A DNA stretch of 64,000 nucleotides from Paenibacillus terricola (GCF_014779765.1 NZ_JACXZA010000010.1:78372-142371); one strand, 5' to 3'. Positions 23,798-33,086 are shown, counted from the stretch's first letter. The notes: a model not told the origin generated them from the sequence alone. Numbers and translations are program-made.

Positions 23798-24724
23798 ATG
23801 AGGTTTTATCCCAAGATGGAGATCATGATATCCGAAGATAATTTGCCCGTATTCGAAGCTTTATCGAGTCCTGTGCGCATCAAGATCATCGAGCTGCTTA
23901 CGCAGCAACCTATGATTATGAAAGATCTAGCCGCGGCTGTCAGCCTTAGCAACTCGATCATTACGATGCACGTGAAGAAGCTCGAGAAAGCCGGCATTAT
24001 TCATATCGAGATGATTCCCGGCAAAGGCGGCGGACAGAAGCTGTGCTCGCTAAGCACAGACCGAATCGATATCGCATTCCCGATAAAGGGCAGCGCCCGG
24101 ATGAATCAGCATTCTTCTTCCGTCATGGTTGGACACTACACCGACTTCGATGTCAAACCGACCTGCGGCCTTGCGACGAAGCAGGGACTTGTCGGCGGCA
24201 GCTTTGATGAACCGCGCTACTTCTTGAATGCGGAACGCGTGGACGCCAAGATTCTATGGTTCTCTCAAGGTTTCGTCGAGTATAAGGTGCCGAACTATCT
24301 CATGGATAACGAAATTCCCGAAGAACTCGACATTTCGATGGAACTGGCTTCGGAAGCGCCGCTCACGAACGACAATTGGCCCTCGGATATTTCGTTCTAC
24401 TTGAATGACATTAAGATCGGGATGTGGACAAGCCCCGGCGATTTCGGCGGCACGCGCGGACGCTATACGCCGGAGTGGTGGGGACTCCATATTAATCAAT
24501 ATGGCCTGCTCGTTCGGATCAAAATTACGCATGCCGGCACGTTCATCGATGGTCTGAAAGTATCCGACGTCACGATTGACGATATAGCAATTCGCAGCCT
24601 GCAGTGGAAGTTCAGACTCGCGGTGGAAGAGGATGCCGTCAATGTTGGCGGTCTAACGATCTATGGTTCCGGCTTCGGCAACTACTATCAAGACATTGCC
24701 TTTAAGCTTTACTATCGCACATAG
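23798..24724 (+). CDS. ArsR-fold transcriptional regulator with large C-terminal sensor domain
   Basis: 308 residues. The N-terminal 80 residues form a winged helix-turn-helix of ArsR type (FEALSSPVRIKIIELL, then DLAAAVSLSNSIITMHVKKL). The remaining 220 residues are beta-rich and aromatic (PEWWGLHINQYGLLVRI, GSGFGNYYQDIAFKLYYRT), with no metal-binding cysteines of the classical ArsR family, so it is unlikely to sense metal. The C-terminal part may bind a carbohydrate. Divergently transcribed from the GH51 arabinofuranosidase, which is the probable target. The start is uncertain: ATGs at 23798, 23816 and 23825 are in frame and none has a strong Shine-Dalgarno. Confidence 0.82.
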   Translation: MRFYPKMEIMISEDNLPVFEALSSPVRIKIIELLTQQPMIMKDLAAAVSLSNSIITMHVKKLEKAGIIHIEMIPGKGGGQKLCSLSTDRIDIAFPIKGSARMNQHSSSVMVGHYTDFDVKPTCGLATKQGLVGGSFDEPRYFLNAERVDAKILWFSQGFVEYKVPNYLMDNEIPEELDISMELASEAPLTNDNWPSDISFYLNDIKIGMWTSPGDFGGTRGRYTPEWWGLHINQYGLLVRIKITHAGTFIDGLKVSDVTIDDIAIRSLQWKFRLAVEEDAVNVGGLTIYGSGFGNYYQDIAFKLYYRT

Positions 24725-24740
24725 TCAAGTGTGTGCTAAC

Positions 24741-24785
24741 AACAAACAACGTGGCCCCGACATGGGAGCCGCGTTGTTTGTGTTT
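24741..24785 (+). terminator. terminator after the ArsR-fold regulator
   Basis: ACAAACAACG-T-GGC pairs with GCC-G-CGTTGTTTGT around a loop of about 11 nt and is followed by GTTTGTG. It lies 17 nt past the stop. Confidence 0.85.
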
Positions 24786-24801
24786 GTGCTGCAATCTATC
24801 G

Positions 24802-25026
24802 TTAGTACGAGTCGCCGCTTTCTTGCTTCTGCTGTCCGCCTTCTGATAATACATAATATTTGCCATCAATCGGCCCTGAGTAACTGCCCAGCGATTTTAA
24901 CATCCCTTGAATGACATAGACGTCGGGTCCTTTGGCTCCCTTGCCAACAGCATGCATCGTGCTTGGCAGGCTAAAGATCAGCATAGCTGATAAGAAAATC
25001 GTTACTGCATATTTGCCCAGTTTCAT
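24802..25026 (-). CDS. small secreted protein with half a peptidoglycan-binding domain
   Basis: 74 residues. A signal peptide (KYAVTIFLSAMLIFSLPSTM, cut near MHA-VG) is followed by GPDVYVIQGMLKSLGSYSG, which matches the first two helices of the PG_binding_1 fold. The normal third helix (TxxAVxxFQ) is missing and is replaced by a polar Gln/Ser tail. It may be a degraded remnant or a minimal secreted peptide. The start at 25026 has GGGGAG 4 nt upstream; one at 25053 is also possible. No operon partner. Confidence 0.6.
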   Translation of the reverse strand: MKLGKYAVTIFLSAMLIFSLPSTMHAVGKGAKGPDVYVIQGMLKSLGSYSGPIDGKYYVLSEGGQQKQESGDSY

Positions 25027-25166
25027 TGTTCTCCCCGATTGACGTTGATTCATTTAATCTGGCACCATCCTTAAACTAGTTCATTGTATTGCCGCCACTT
25101 ACTATCTCCCGCCTCTTTAATCGTAAGGCGATGTAATATTATCCAACCATAACTAATTTACCTAAC

Positions 25167-25210
25167 TAAAAAAGCTTTCCCGACAGGCTTCACAGCCGTC
25201 GAGAAAGCTT
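25167..25210 (-). terminator. terminator after the PDZ/Lon-type protease gene
   Basis: AAGCTTTCTCGAC pairs with GTCGGGAAAGCTT on the minus strand (one mismatch), followed by TTTT. It begins just after the stop codon. Confidence 0.88.
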
Positions 25211-25213
25211 CAT

Positions 25214-26596
25214 CTAATTCTTCTTATTTTCACTCAGCCAGTTGAGAATATCATCAATCGTTGATACCGGAACAATTCGCATGGCAGGCGCACCACGTCT
25301 CGCTTCGTCTGCTTCGCTAGCCGGAACGAAGAATACTTCAGCGTCCGTGCGATGGACGGCATAAGCTTTCTGCATCACCCCGCCAACGGGACCTACGCTT
25401 CCATCCGGCTCGATCGTACCGGTTCCCGCTACACGCCAGCCGTGTGTTACGCCTTCAGGAGACAGCTGATCTATAATCGTTAGCGTAAGCATGGCGCCGT
25501 GCGATGGACCGCCAATATGCGCATAAGGGCGCTCGTAATCAACAGTGCGGGGAATATCATATTGATAGGCGGTTTGTACCGAAATACCGAACACAGCCCT
25601 TTTACTGCCAGTGTCTGCATCTTCCGCTTCGCCGGTTTGCACGAGTGCCGTCTGTGTATCGCTGCCGCGCACATAAGTTACCTGCACACTGCTGCCAGCC
25701 TTAATATCCGCCATTACCTGTGACAAAATAACAACATCGCTCGTTTCCTTACCCGCTACTCGAACGATTCGATCACCGGCCTTCAACGTGCCTTCTGCTG
25801 GCGCATTCTTCGATATCGCGGTAATCATTACGCCCTCCGCAACCGCTCCTTTACCAATTCCCAGCTTCTGAAGGGCAACCGCAGCAGCTGTAGTCTCCGC
25901 TTCAGACTTCATCGCCACAACTTCAGCATACGCTTCCCGCAGAGGCGGCTGATTCGGCGGAATCGGACTAAGCTCATAGGTCGATAACCAATGAGAAAGT
26001 ACCCAATCGAGCGCCACCGCTCGGCGATCAAAAACGAGTACGCCTGTCAGCTTGCTGTGTGAGGTACCACCCTCAACCTTCGCATAATGATTCATATCCA
26101 TCGTTAAACCCGGATACGTAACATTGTATCGAATCGGTGTTATGAATATAGCAAGCAGCAGAACCTGAACGACAATAGCAGATATACTTCGAGTCGGTGT
26201 ACGCCGCATCCGGTTTCGTCGTCGGTAAGCGCGCTCAGATGCAGCTAAATCGATCATGACGAGTAACCAACCAACGCCAAGCAATCCCACCCATTCGACG
26301 ATGCTGCGTGGAGCCGTCCATGAGAACCAGCAGGTCAATGCGCCGTCTAGAATAATAAGCACTCGAACAACAATGCGGCTAATCGAATGAGACACCGGTA
26401 AACTAATGACTGCCCCGATAGCCCAGCACAAAGCAATAATGGAAGGCTCATATAGAAGAAGATCAATCATCTCCAGCCAGGTCTTCCCGCCCGGCCAGCG
26501 CATCGGATCCGGGATCCAGATTAACTCAGCGGCTATTATTGTGATGAAGCACAGGATCAGGCCAACTACGTATAATACCTTCGATGTTCGCTGCAT
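25214..26596 (-). CDS. membrane PDZ and Lon-type serine protease (YlbL-like)
   Basis: 460 residues. The first 160 residues hold four to five membrane helices. An extracytoplasmic region follows, with a PDZ domain (about 240-330: ISKNAPAEGTLKAGDRIVRV) and a C-terminal Lon/S16-type protease domain. The Ser in GGPSHGAML and the Lys in GVMQKAYAV form the expected Ser-Lys dyad. B. subtilis YlbL has one helix, then PDZ and Lon_C, so this is a longer multi-helix variant. The start at 26596 is preferred because of GAGG 8 nt upstream; ATGs at 26620 and 26632 are alternatives. Substrate unknown; monocistronic. Confidence 0.85.
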   Translation of the reverse strand: MQRTSKVLYVVGLILCFITIIAAELIWIPDPMRWPGGKTWLEMIDLLLYEPSIIALCWAIGAVISLPVSHSISRIVVRVLIILDGALTCWFSWTAPRSIVEWVGLLGVGWLLVMIDLAASERAYRRRNRMRRTPTRSISAIVVQVLLLAIFITPIRYNVTYPGLTMDMNHYAKVEGGTSHSKLTGVLVFDRRAVALDWVLSHWLSTYELSPIPPNQPPLREAYAEVVAMKSEAETTAAAVALQKLGIGKGAVAEGVMITAISKNAPAEGTLKAGDRIVRVAGKETSDVVILSQVMADIKAGSSVQVTYVRGSDTQTALVQTGEAEDADTGSKRAVFGISVQTAYQYDIPRTVDYERPYAHIGGPSHGAMLTLTIIDQLSPEGVTHGWRVAGTGTIEPDGSVGPVGGVMQKAYAVHRTDAEVFFVPASEADEARRGAPAMRIVPVSTIDDILNWLSENKKN

Positions 26597-26672
26597 GTCT
26601 CCAGCCTCAGCCCTTCCCATGGTAATGTTCATAATCGTGGCACGTCCAAATTATAACATTCCCAATCAAAAG

Positions 26673-26717
26673 GAAAAAGCGCCCTCGAACTTCGTATATC
26701 GAAGCTCAAGAGCGCTT
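26673..26717 (-). terminator. terminator at the end of the double-importer locus
   Basis: AAGCGC-T-CT-T-GA pairs with its complement on the far arm (AG-G-GCGCTT), with an inner CTTCG/CGAAG stem, followed by TTTCC on the minus strand. It closes the operon that begins upstream of 38 kb. Confidence 0.85.
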
Positions 26718-26753
26718 GGTTGAATCGTATTAAAATTAAAGTAGTTCCTCTTA

Positions 26754-27734
26754 TTACTCGCCTGCGATACCTGTACGTTCCACACTCTCAACGAAGTAAC
26801 GCTGCGTGAAGAGGTACAGAAGAAGGATCGGCAGAATCGTAAGCATAACGCCCGCCATAATCTGATTCTGCAGCGTTGGCGCTTGACCGATTGCGCTTGA
26901 AGCACCTGTGGAAGATGCGGCTTGCATCGAACTTACGTCCGCAATGCCGTTGAAGAACGCCATGCTCTGCGACAAGTTGAAGTACTCCGGTACGAGCAAA
27001 TATAAGTTGGGCTCAAACGTATCGTTCCAATGCCATACTACCGAGAAGAGGAAGACAACGAGCATAGCTGGCTTAGCCAGCGGCAGCATGATTCCCCAGT
27101 ACGTACGGAACGCGCCTGCACCGTCAATCCGTGCCGCTTCTTCCAGTACATTCGGCAGCTGACGATAGAACTGAATGAAGATCAGCACGAACAATGCACC
27201 TTTTAAGCCATGACCCATAACTGCTGGTACAACGAATGGCAAGTGCGTATTCACCCAATTCAAGTCAAGGAAGAACGAGAACAGGGGTACGACAAACGTC
27301 TGCGGTGGTACTAGGAATGTGAAGACAACCATCGCCAACCAGAACGTTTGACCCGGAAACCGATAGCGTGCGAAGCCATAACCGATAAGCGAGCAGCTAA
27401 TGATCTGGAGCGCCGCACTGCCGAACGAGATGATGACGCTGTTCAGCAACGACGGCCAGTAGTTGAGATATTCGGCTGCCACCTTGTAGTTACCTAAGCT
27501 AAACATCTTCGGAATCCAACGAATCGTTGCATCCGCTACGTCTTCTGGCCGCATCAGCGACTTCGAAATAATATAAAGCAGAGGGTAAACAAAGACGAAT
27601 GACAGACTAAGCAATACGAAGTAATAGAACGCCATGCCGATAATGTTCCGTGCTCGCTTAGCGGCAGTATGCTTCAAAACTGCATTCGACTTGATCGAAA
27701 TTTCCGACAGGCTGCGCATTTTCATTGTTGTCAT
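26754..27734 (-). CDS. carbohydrate ABC transporter permease (MalG type)
   Basis: 326 residues with an N-terminal cytoplasmic extension of about 30 residues and six helices. EAARIDGAGAFRTYWGIMLP (about 200-220) is the ATPase-docking EAA loop. AAGGGGGT lies 8 nt before the ATG, and the gap to the partner permease is 6 nt. It is the last gene of the locus. It contains an Ala/Ser-rich loop (MQAASSTGASSAIG) before the last helix, longer than usual. It forms a channel with the MalF-type partner; its binding protein is probably the lipoprotein at 38.2 kb, at the far end of the locus. Confidence 0.92.
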   Translation of the reverse strand: MTTMKMRSLSEISIKSNAVLKHTAAKRARNIIGMAFYYFVLLSLSFVFVYPLLYIISKSLMRPEDVADATIRWIPKMFSLGNYKVAAEYLNYWPSLLNSVIISFGSAALQIISCSLIGYGFARYRFPGQTFWLAMVVFTFLVPPQTFVVPLFSFFLDLNWVNTHLPFVVPAVMGHGLKGALFVLIFIQFYRQLPNVLEEAARIDGAGAFRTYWGIMLPLAKPAMLVVFLFSVVWHWNDTFEPNLYLLVPEYFNLSQSMAFFNGIADVSSMQAASSTGASSAIGQAPTLQNQIMAGVMLTILPILLLYLFTQRYFVESVERTGIAGE

Positions 27735-27740
27735 CGCTTC

Positions 27741-28622
27741 TTACCCCCTTCCTTCTGTAGCAGACAAGCTTCTGCGGAAAATAACAAATACGATTGCTAG
27801 TACAAGTGCGATCAAGCAGAAGTAAATCCATCCGAGTGCCGACGCGTACCCGAAGTTATTCTTCTGGAACACTTGCTGAGTGACGATATAATCCATGACT
27901 TTGTTATCAGCCTTCGTAAACATGTTTACGATACTGTATAGCGTATTGACGAACAACATTGGAGTTATCATCGGGAACGTGATTTTCCAGAAGCTTTCCC
28001 ACTTCGTAGCGCCGTCCATCTTCGCAGCTTCATACAACTGCGGCGAGATCGTCTGCAAACCTGCGATAAAGATCAGAATTTGCACACCCGAGTCCCACAT
28101 GACAAGCGTAAGCGAGTCTGCGTAGTCGAGCAGCTGTTCCAGCACGTTCCCTGGAATCAAACCGCTCAACTTCTCCTCTAGATCGCCTTGCGAGAAGATC
28201 GGAAGCTGAGCAGCGCCTTGCTGCAGCAGCTCCTTCAATACTGCACCAGAGGCGATGATAACCGGGAGGAAGAAGATCCCCCGGAAAATCGTCCGGCCTT
28301 TGATTTTGCCATTAAGCAGCAGTGCGCTGAACATAGCGAAAATCAGAATGAGCGGCACTTGCGTCAGCATCGTCGTCATCGTCGTCTTCAGAAGCGGCAG
28401 GAAGTCGATATCCGTTGAGAATGCTGTTCGATAGTTCAGCATGCCGACATAAGTCGCTTGCAGGCCGTTCTTACTGTTCTCCATATTGTTAAAGGAGAAG
28501 TACAACGAACGTCCAAGGGGATAGGCCATGAACAATAAGAAACCGGCAATCCAAAGCGAAATGAAGGAATAACCTTCTAGAATATGACGCCCTCTCATCG
28601 AGAGTCCGAGTTTGTTTTTCAC
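27741..28622 (-). CDS. sugar ABC transporter permease (MalF type)
   Basis: 293 residues, six helices, EAA loop YEAAKMDGATKWESFWKITF. The start codon is GTG (28620-28622) with GGAGG 9 nt upstream, and it begins directly after the DUF5696 stop, indicating coupling. Partner of the next permease. The periplasmic loop between helices 2 and 4 (residues 115-160) is longer than in the other permease of the locus, so the two permease pairs are clearly not recent duplicates. Confidence 0.92.
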   Translation of the reverse strand: MKNKLGLSMRGRHILEGYSFISLWIAGFLLFMAYPLGRSLYFSFNNMENSKNGLQATYVGMLNYRTAFSTDIDFLPLLKTTMTTMLTQVPLILIFAMFSALLLNGKIKGRTIFRGIFFLPVIIASGAVLKELLQQGAAQLPIFSQGDLEEKLSGLIPGNVLEQLLDYADSLTLVMWDSGVQILIFIAGLQTISPQLYEAAKMDGATKWESFWKITFPMITPMLFVNTLYSIVNMFTKADNKVMDYIVTQQVFQKNNFGYASALGWIYFCLIALVLAIVFVIFRRSLSATEGRG

Positions 28623-28624
28623 GG

Positions 28625-30973
28625 TTATTGACCTCCATTCCGTACCGTGTAACCAAGCGCTGGTACAGTCACTCCGCCCACGATAGCGTCTGCATTGCCA
28701 TAGTTAACGATGATTTGAGTGCCGCCATCATAGATTGTACGGAACACATCTTCCGAGAGCTTCTCATGATTCGTAATCGCCTTGTTAGCGATACTCTCAT
28801 AGTATGAAGCCGTTGCCGCATATTCCGACGATGCGTTGTCGATCCACGATGTATATTGCGAGCTGAACAGGCGTGTTTCCAATGTCCGCTGAAGCTTGCT
28901 TGTTTTCTCATACGTAAGCTCCAGACTAGGAAGTGCACCATATTCCAACGCGCGAAGCTTTTCGACTTGAGCATCATCACGCAGGTTGATCGGCGAAGAC
29001 GTATATGGAATTAACCCGTGTATTGCAATTTGATAGAACGGAACCGTCTCATCCAGATAGATGAAATGGCTTGAATCGAGCGGTGCGTTATTGATCTTAT
29101 TCACATGACCAAGCGTATACGCGAATCCATAATCAACGCCAGTTGCGCCGACTTTGCCACGAATGGCATCGATCGCGCTAACCCATGTGCTTGCCGTCTG
29201 CTCACGTTGTGTGATAGTCCGCGGGTCAAGGTCAGAGTACAGATTATCGCCCCAATAGGATAGCTGCACACCATCAATGCCGAGGCTTGCGTAATCGTCC
29301 AGCTCTTTCATGACGTGCTTGTCAACGACGCGTTCCGGCTTCATCAGGTAGAACATCTCGAAGTCTTTATTCCAGCGTTCCGAGATGAAGTAGTTCGGAT
29401 CTTCTTTCACTTGCTTATCCATACCGCGAATGGCGTCCTTGCTCTTGCTCATGCCGTCGCTCTCGGAATAAGCACGTGCGTAGTTCGCTTCCAAATATAA
29501 TTTAATGCCTTTCTGCTTCGCATAGGCCGCAAGCTCTTTGAGCTCCTTGGAACCGCCAAGCTTCTTCTCGACTGGGAAATGATCCGGTTGATCGCCATAC
29601 ATGCCCTCATCGGACCAGCCCTCAAACGTCAATTCGAGATTCGTCATCCCTTTCGCCGCATATGCGTCGATAATGGATTTCGCTTGCTCAAACGTCGTCA
29701 TTTTGATGAAGGTCGATCCAAGAATATCGTCACGAATGAGACCGCCGTACAGCTTGATGCTGAGCGGGTATCCGCTTTGCTCAACAGGTTGAACATTCTG
29801 TTCCGTCGTCAAGTAGTTGCGGTAAGCCTTCGCGAGGCCGACATAATTCGCATCTTGACCTTCCAATGTCACGAAGCGAACTTTGCGATCGCCTGGAATT
29901 CTTTCACCTTGGAAGAACGGAATCTGACCCGATGTACCGATAAAAATAACGTCCTGCTTCCGGTAAATGAACTCCGTCGAGGTCCGATACATCGGGATCG
30001 CACGGATACCGGATGGCGTTGCATTGATCTTCGCATCATATTGACCTTCCGTTACGATGCCAAGAGAGCCTACGCCATTGCGGTAGTTGCCGAATACCGG
30101 CAGCGCGATTTTCTCTTTGAAAGGCAGCGCACGCTCGTAGTCAGCCTCCATGTCAGTATGAGAAGGCGCTACATATGCGTCATCGTCGCCATAGATCATT
30201 TCGGAATAACCAGCGAAGAATTGTGGATGCTCCTTCTTATAAGTAATCAGTGCGCCTGAACCGTCCGGAATAAACAGCGCGCCTTGTTCATCGCCTGATG
30301 CAGCGTTCCAGAATGGAAGCGGCTCAATGCTGAGCAGTCTCGCTTGACCTTCTTCTTTGATCGAATCATTAGGAATCGTCACTTCAAGACCATTCTCCGT
30401 CAGACGATACTCAAGCGCGAAGCTGATCTCTTCCTTCAAATGGAACGATACTTTCGCGCCGTAATCCGTCTTCTCGATCTTGAATTTATTTTCTTTATCC
30501 TTCAGCGTATACGTCGATGTGGTATCCGCGCCCATCGTGTATTTCACGTGAGCCGGGGAATCCATAAATTTCTTATTGTTCGGCATCGTCGTCTTCGGCA
30601 CCTGCGGTGATCCGAGCCATTGCTGCTGGGTCGCTTTCTCTACGACGCGAACGTTACCTGTTTTCTCATCGATGTACAGCTCGTACTTATCATTCTCCGA
30701 CACTTTCGTCATTGCTGTAATTGGTGTCAGCGGTACGGCAGCGACTACATCCTCTGTATCTGCAGCTTCCGTATCGATAACGACAGGCTCCGAAGCAGAA
30801 TCGGTGTTTGCTGCAACTGCATCAACCGCCCCACTGTCTGCTGTGTCAACGACCGCTGCAGCCTCCGTCTCTTCACCTTGCGACTCGCCTTCCGCTAGCC
30901 CGAGGTAAGGATACAGACCGCCGACGATGATCAACATCGCCGCGGCGATCAGCCATTTACGTTGTTTGAACAT
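28625..30973 (-). CDS. DUF5696 secreted or membrane-anchored protein (putative glycoside hydrolase-like)
   Basis: 782 residues. N-terminal hydrophobic segment (LIAAAMLIIVGGLYPYLGLA), an Ala/Glu/Asp/Thr-rich linker (27-80), a beta-rich N-domain (about 90-330), then a DUF5696-type TIM-barrel-like region. The barrel carries LTFEGWSDEGMYGD, LYLEANYARAYSESDG and DGVQLSYWGDNLYSD, with acidic residues where glycosidases keep theirs. The catalytic activity of this family is not established. The start at 30973 is chosen for AGGAGG 7 nt upstream, which removes 51 residues from the longest frame. It sits between YIP1 and permease genes and probably processes the imported glycan at the cell surface. Confidence 0.85.
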   Translation of the reverse strand: MFKQRKWLIAAAMLIIVGGLYPYLGLAEGESQGEETEAAAVVDTADSGAVDAVAANTDSASEPVVIDTEAADTEDVVAAVPLTPITAMTKVSENDKYELYIDEKTGNVRVVEKATQQQWLGSPQVPKTTMPNNKKFMDSPAHVKYTMGADTTSTYTLKDKENKFKIEKTDYGAKVSFHLKEEISFALEYRLTENGLEVTIPNDSIKEEGQARLLSIEPLPFWNAASGDEQGALFIPDGSGALITYKKEHPQFFAGYSEMIYGDDDAYVAPSHTDMEADYERALPFKEKIALPVFGNYRNGVGSLGIVTEGQYDAKINATPSGIRAIPMYRTSTEFIYRKQDVIFIGTSGQIPFFQGERIPGDRKVRFVTLEGQDANYVGLAKAYRNYLTTEQNVQPVEQSGYPLSIKLYGGLIRDDILGSTFIKMTTFEQAKSIIDAYAAKGMTNLELTFEGWSDEGMYGDQPDHFPVEKKLGGSKELKELAAYAKQKGIKLYLEANYARAYSESDGMSKSKDAIRGMDKQVKEDPNYFISERWNKDFEMFYLMKPERVVDKHVMKELDDYASLGIDGVQLSYWGDNLYSDLDPRTITQREQTASTWVSAIDAIRGKVGATGVDYGFAYTLGHVNKINNAPLDSSHFIYLDETVPFYQIAIHGLIPYTSSPINLRDDAQVEKLRALEYGALPSLELTYEKTSKLQRTLETRLFSSQYTSWIDNASSEYAATASYYESIANKAITNHEKLSEDVFRTIYDGGTQIIVNYGNADAIVGGVTVPALGYTVRNGGQ

Positions 30974-30984
30974 CCTCGCTCCTC

Positions 30985-31602
30985 CTACCTTCGGAAATTC
31001 AATTCTTGCACAAGCTCTGAGATAAAGTTGATTAACTGATTCATCAGGCCGAACAGCAGAATGCCGATAAACCAAATGATTGCGATGCCGATGATGCTCA
31101 GAATCGTAATCCAAATCACTTTCCATGGCTCAAAGTCATGCAGTACTTTTACTTTGATAAGCAGCAGCCAAGCGGACCAATAAATGGCCACATTAACGAG
31201 GAACGAATAGATCGAATTCTCATCAAGCGCCAGCAGGTTGGTCAACAATGTTACCGGTATGATCATCACGACATAAGGCACAAGCGCAAATGCGCTTCCT
31301 ACGAATACTTCCTTGAACTTGCCTTCGCCATCGAGAATGGCGCTAACGCCCCAGTTCGCAACGCTCCAAGTCAGCCAAGGAACAACCAACCATACGAATT
31401 CCTGCAAGTACGAAACCTCGTACGCTTCTCTTGTCTGGAACGCATAGCCCGTTACGACGATGGAGACCATTTTGGCAATAAAAGCAAGCAACATAACGAT
31501 GACCGCATCCATCCACCGAATTCGCTTCGGCTCCTGAATATCGTTGTAGAAGTTAAACGGATGAGTCAGTACTTGCTTCATCAGTTGAAAGGTTTGAATC
31601 AT
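30985..31602 (-). CDS. YIP1-family membrane protein
   Basis: 205 residues, five membrane helices. The opening MLTHP-like motif (QVLTHPFNFYNDIQEPKRIRW) is a clear YIP1 start. YIP1 proteins in bacteria are uncharacterised. It overlaps the NHL/TPR gene by 4 nt (ATGA) and precedes the DUF5696 gene by 11 nt, so its expression is tied to the carbohydrate locus. It could act in the assembly or placement of the NHL and DUF5696 proteins at the membrane; that is a guess from synteny. Confidence 0.85.
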   Translation of the reverse strand: MIQTFQLMKQVLTHPFNFYNDIQEPKRIRWMDAVIVMLLAFIAKMVSIVVTGYAFQTREAYEVSYLQEFVWLVVPWLTWSVANWGVSAILDGEGKFKEVFVGSAFALVPYVVMIIPVTLLTNLLALDENSIYSFLVNVAIYWSAWLLLIKVKVLHDFEPWKVIWITILSIIGIAIIWFIGILLFGLMNQLINFISELVQELNFRR

Positions 31603-33074
31603 TGCGGGATTCCTCCTCCTTGCTGAGCGCCGTGATTAGGACGTTTCGTGCGAATACGGCGTGCAACCAGTCTCCAAACCCAAGGAATCAAGTAGCGCAG
31701 CAGTATAATCGCACCTACAAGAATGAGACAGATGGAGAAGAAGTGATCGCGCATATATTCCTTACGGTATTCTTTGAATGCTACGGAATAATCGCCCCTG
31801 GAGTTAGCAAGCTTAAAGTAGCTCATCGCTTCCTTGTAACGTTCCGCTTTGTACAGGGATTTGCCGATGGCCAAGTAAGCGAGCTCATAGTTCGCGTTCT
31901 CGCGAAGCACTTCATTCCACAGACTTTCTGCTTCATCATAGCGGCCGTCTACATAAAGAGCAGCAGCTTTCTGTACGAGCAGCGCAAACGGCGTCGTGCG
32001 GAATAGATCAATACGGTTACGTCCTTTGTCGGCAACGAAGATGGTTCCGTCCGATGACTCCGCGAGCGCGGATGGTGTAACGAACAGACCATTCTGCTCA
32101 CCTATGCCGCCGAAAGCGAACAGCATATTGCCGAGCTTATCGTACTGGAACACCTTACCCGTCTGAAGGTCGAGACCTGTAAAAATACCATTCGAGTCAA
32201 CCGCTACGTCGATGAACGAGGAGACCATGAACGGACCATTGCTCCAGCGGTCGCCAAACTGGCGATTGCCGCCGATCGTATCGACACCAACTGGCGAGAG
32301 ACGTTTAATTTGGGTCGTTTCCGTCCCAAGCGTCGTCGTGAAGATGAATCCTTCATTATCGAGTACGGCGTTAGAGAACTCAAGTGGTTTGATCGTCGCC
32401 ATTTGCGACTTCTGCGCATCCGTTGCGAACATGTTGCGCAGCAGGCGTCCCCAGCTGAAGCCGATATGGTTCGCACCATAGAAGCCTTTGAACGCGCCCT
32501 TCTTATCGATCTGGAGCAAGCCCTGCGTGTTGCCGTCAGATACGACGAACATGTAACCGCGCTTATCGACCAGCAGCTTCGATGGCGAATACGAGAACGT
32601 ATCGCCAATCAGCGGGCTGTCAGGCTTGCCGAACTGTTTCAGATACTTACCGTTCTTATCGAACAATACGATGCGGCCATTCTTCGTATCCGCTACATAT
32701 ATCGTACCGTCTGGCGTTACATACACGCCTTTAGGTTCAGACAGTACCCCGTCGCCTTCCGAATCGCCGATCGTACGAACGTACTGCAGCGAAGAATCCA
32801 ATTGGACGATGCGGCTGTTGCCTGTATCGACGACGTATACGGATTTGTCATCCGCGATGAATACGTCCTCCGGTGCATTGAATGCACCGGACGGCATACC
32901 GAAACCATCGATCGATTGTTTGTACATGTAGCCATTAATGGAGGCAACATCTCTACCTTTTGTGCTCCATATATAACCTTGGTAAGGCGTTGCAGCAGAC
33001 GATTCGCCCGGGATGAACGTGAATAGGAGGGCAAATGCCACTGCAGCGGCCATTACTCTTTTCATGACTCTCAT
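31599..33074 (-). CDS. secreted NHL-repeat and TPR membrane protein
   Basis: 491 residues. Signal peptide (VMAAAVAFALLFTFIPGESSA), then five to six NHL/beta-propeller blades (about 55-365; PEDVFIADDKSVYVVDTGN, PKGVYVTPDGTIYVADTKN, SALAESSDGTIFVADKGRN). A TPR-like helical pair follows (about 370-440; AESLWNEVLRENANYELAYL), and a membrane helix near 455-478 with a basic C-terminal tail inside the cell. AGGAGG lies 8 nt before the ATG. The propeller may bind glycan or protein outside. The same trio NHL/TPR, YIP1 and DUF5696 being one operon with two permease pairs suggests one surface complex. Confidence 0.87.
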   Translation of the reverse strand: MRVMKRVMAAAVAFALLFTFIPGESSAATPYQGYIWSTKGRDVASINGYMYKQSIDGFGMPSGAFNAPEDVFIADDKSVYVVDTGNSRIVQLDSSLQYVRTIGDSEGDGVLSEPKGVYVTPDGTIYVADTKNGRIVLFDKNGKYLKQFGKPDSPLIGDTFSYSPSKLLVDKRGYMFVVSDGNTQGLLQIDKKGAFKGFYGANHIGFSWGRLLRNMFATDAQKSQMATIKPLEFSNAVLDNEGFIFTTTLGTETTQIKRLSPVGVDTIGGNRQFGDRWSNGPFMVSSFIDVAVDSNGIFTGLDLQTGKVFQYDKLGNMLFAFGGIGEQNGLFVTPSALAESSDGTIFVADKGRNRIDLFRTTPFALLVQKAAALYVDGRYDEAESLWNEVLRENANYELAYLAIGKSLYKAERYKEAMSYFKLANSRGDYSVAFKEYRKEYMRDHFFSICLILVGAIILLRYLIPWVWRLVARRIRTKRPNHGAQQGGGIPQ

Positions 33075-33086
33075 TCTGCGCCCCTC

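Noticed and set aside
29579..30259. 226-codon plus-strand frame opposite the DUF5696 gene
   Set aside because: Antisense shadow with no Shine-Dalgarno and no plausible fold.
32310..33026. 238-codon plus-strand frame opposite the NHL/TPR gene
   Set aside because: Antisense of beta-propeller repeats; composition not protein-like.
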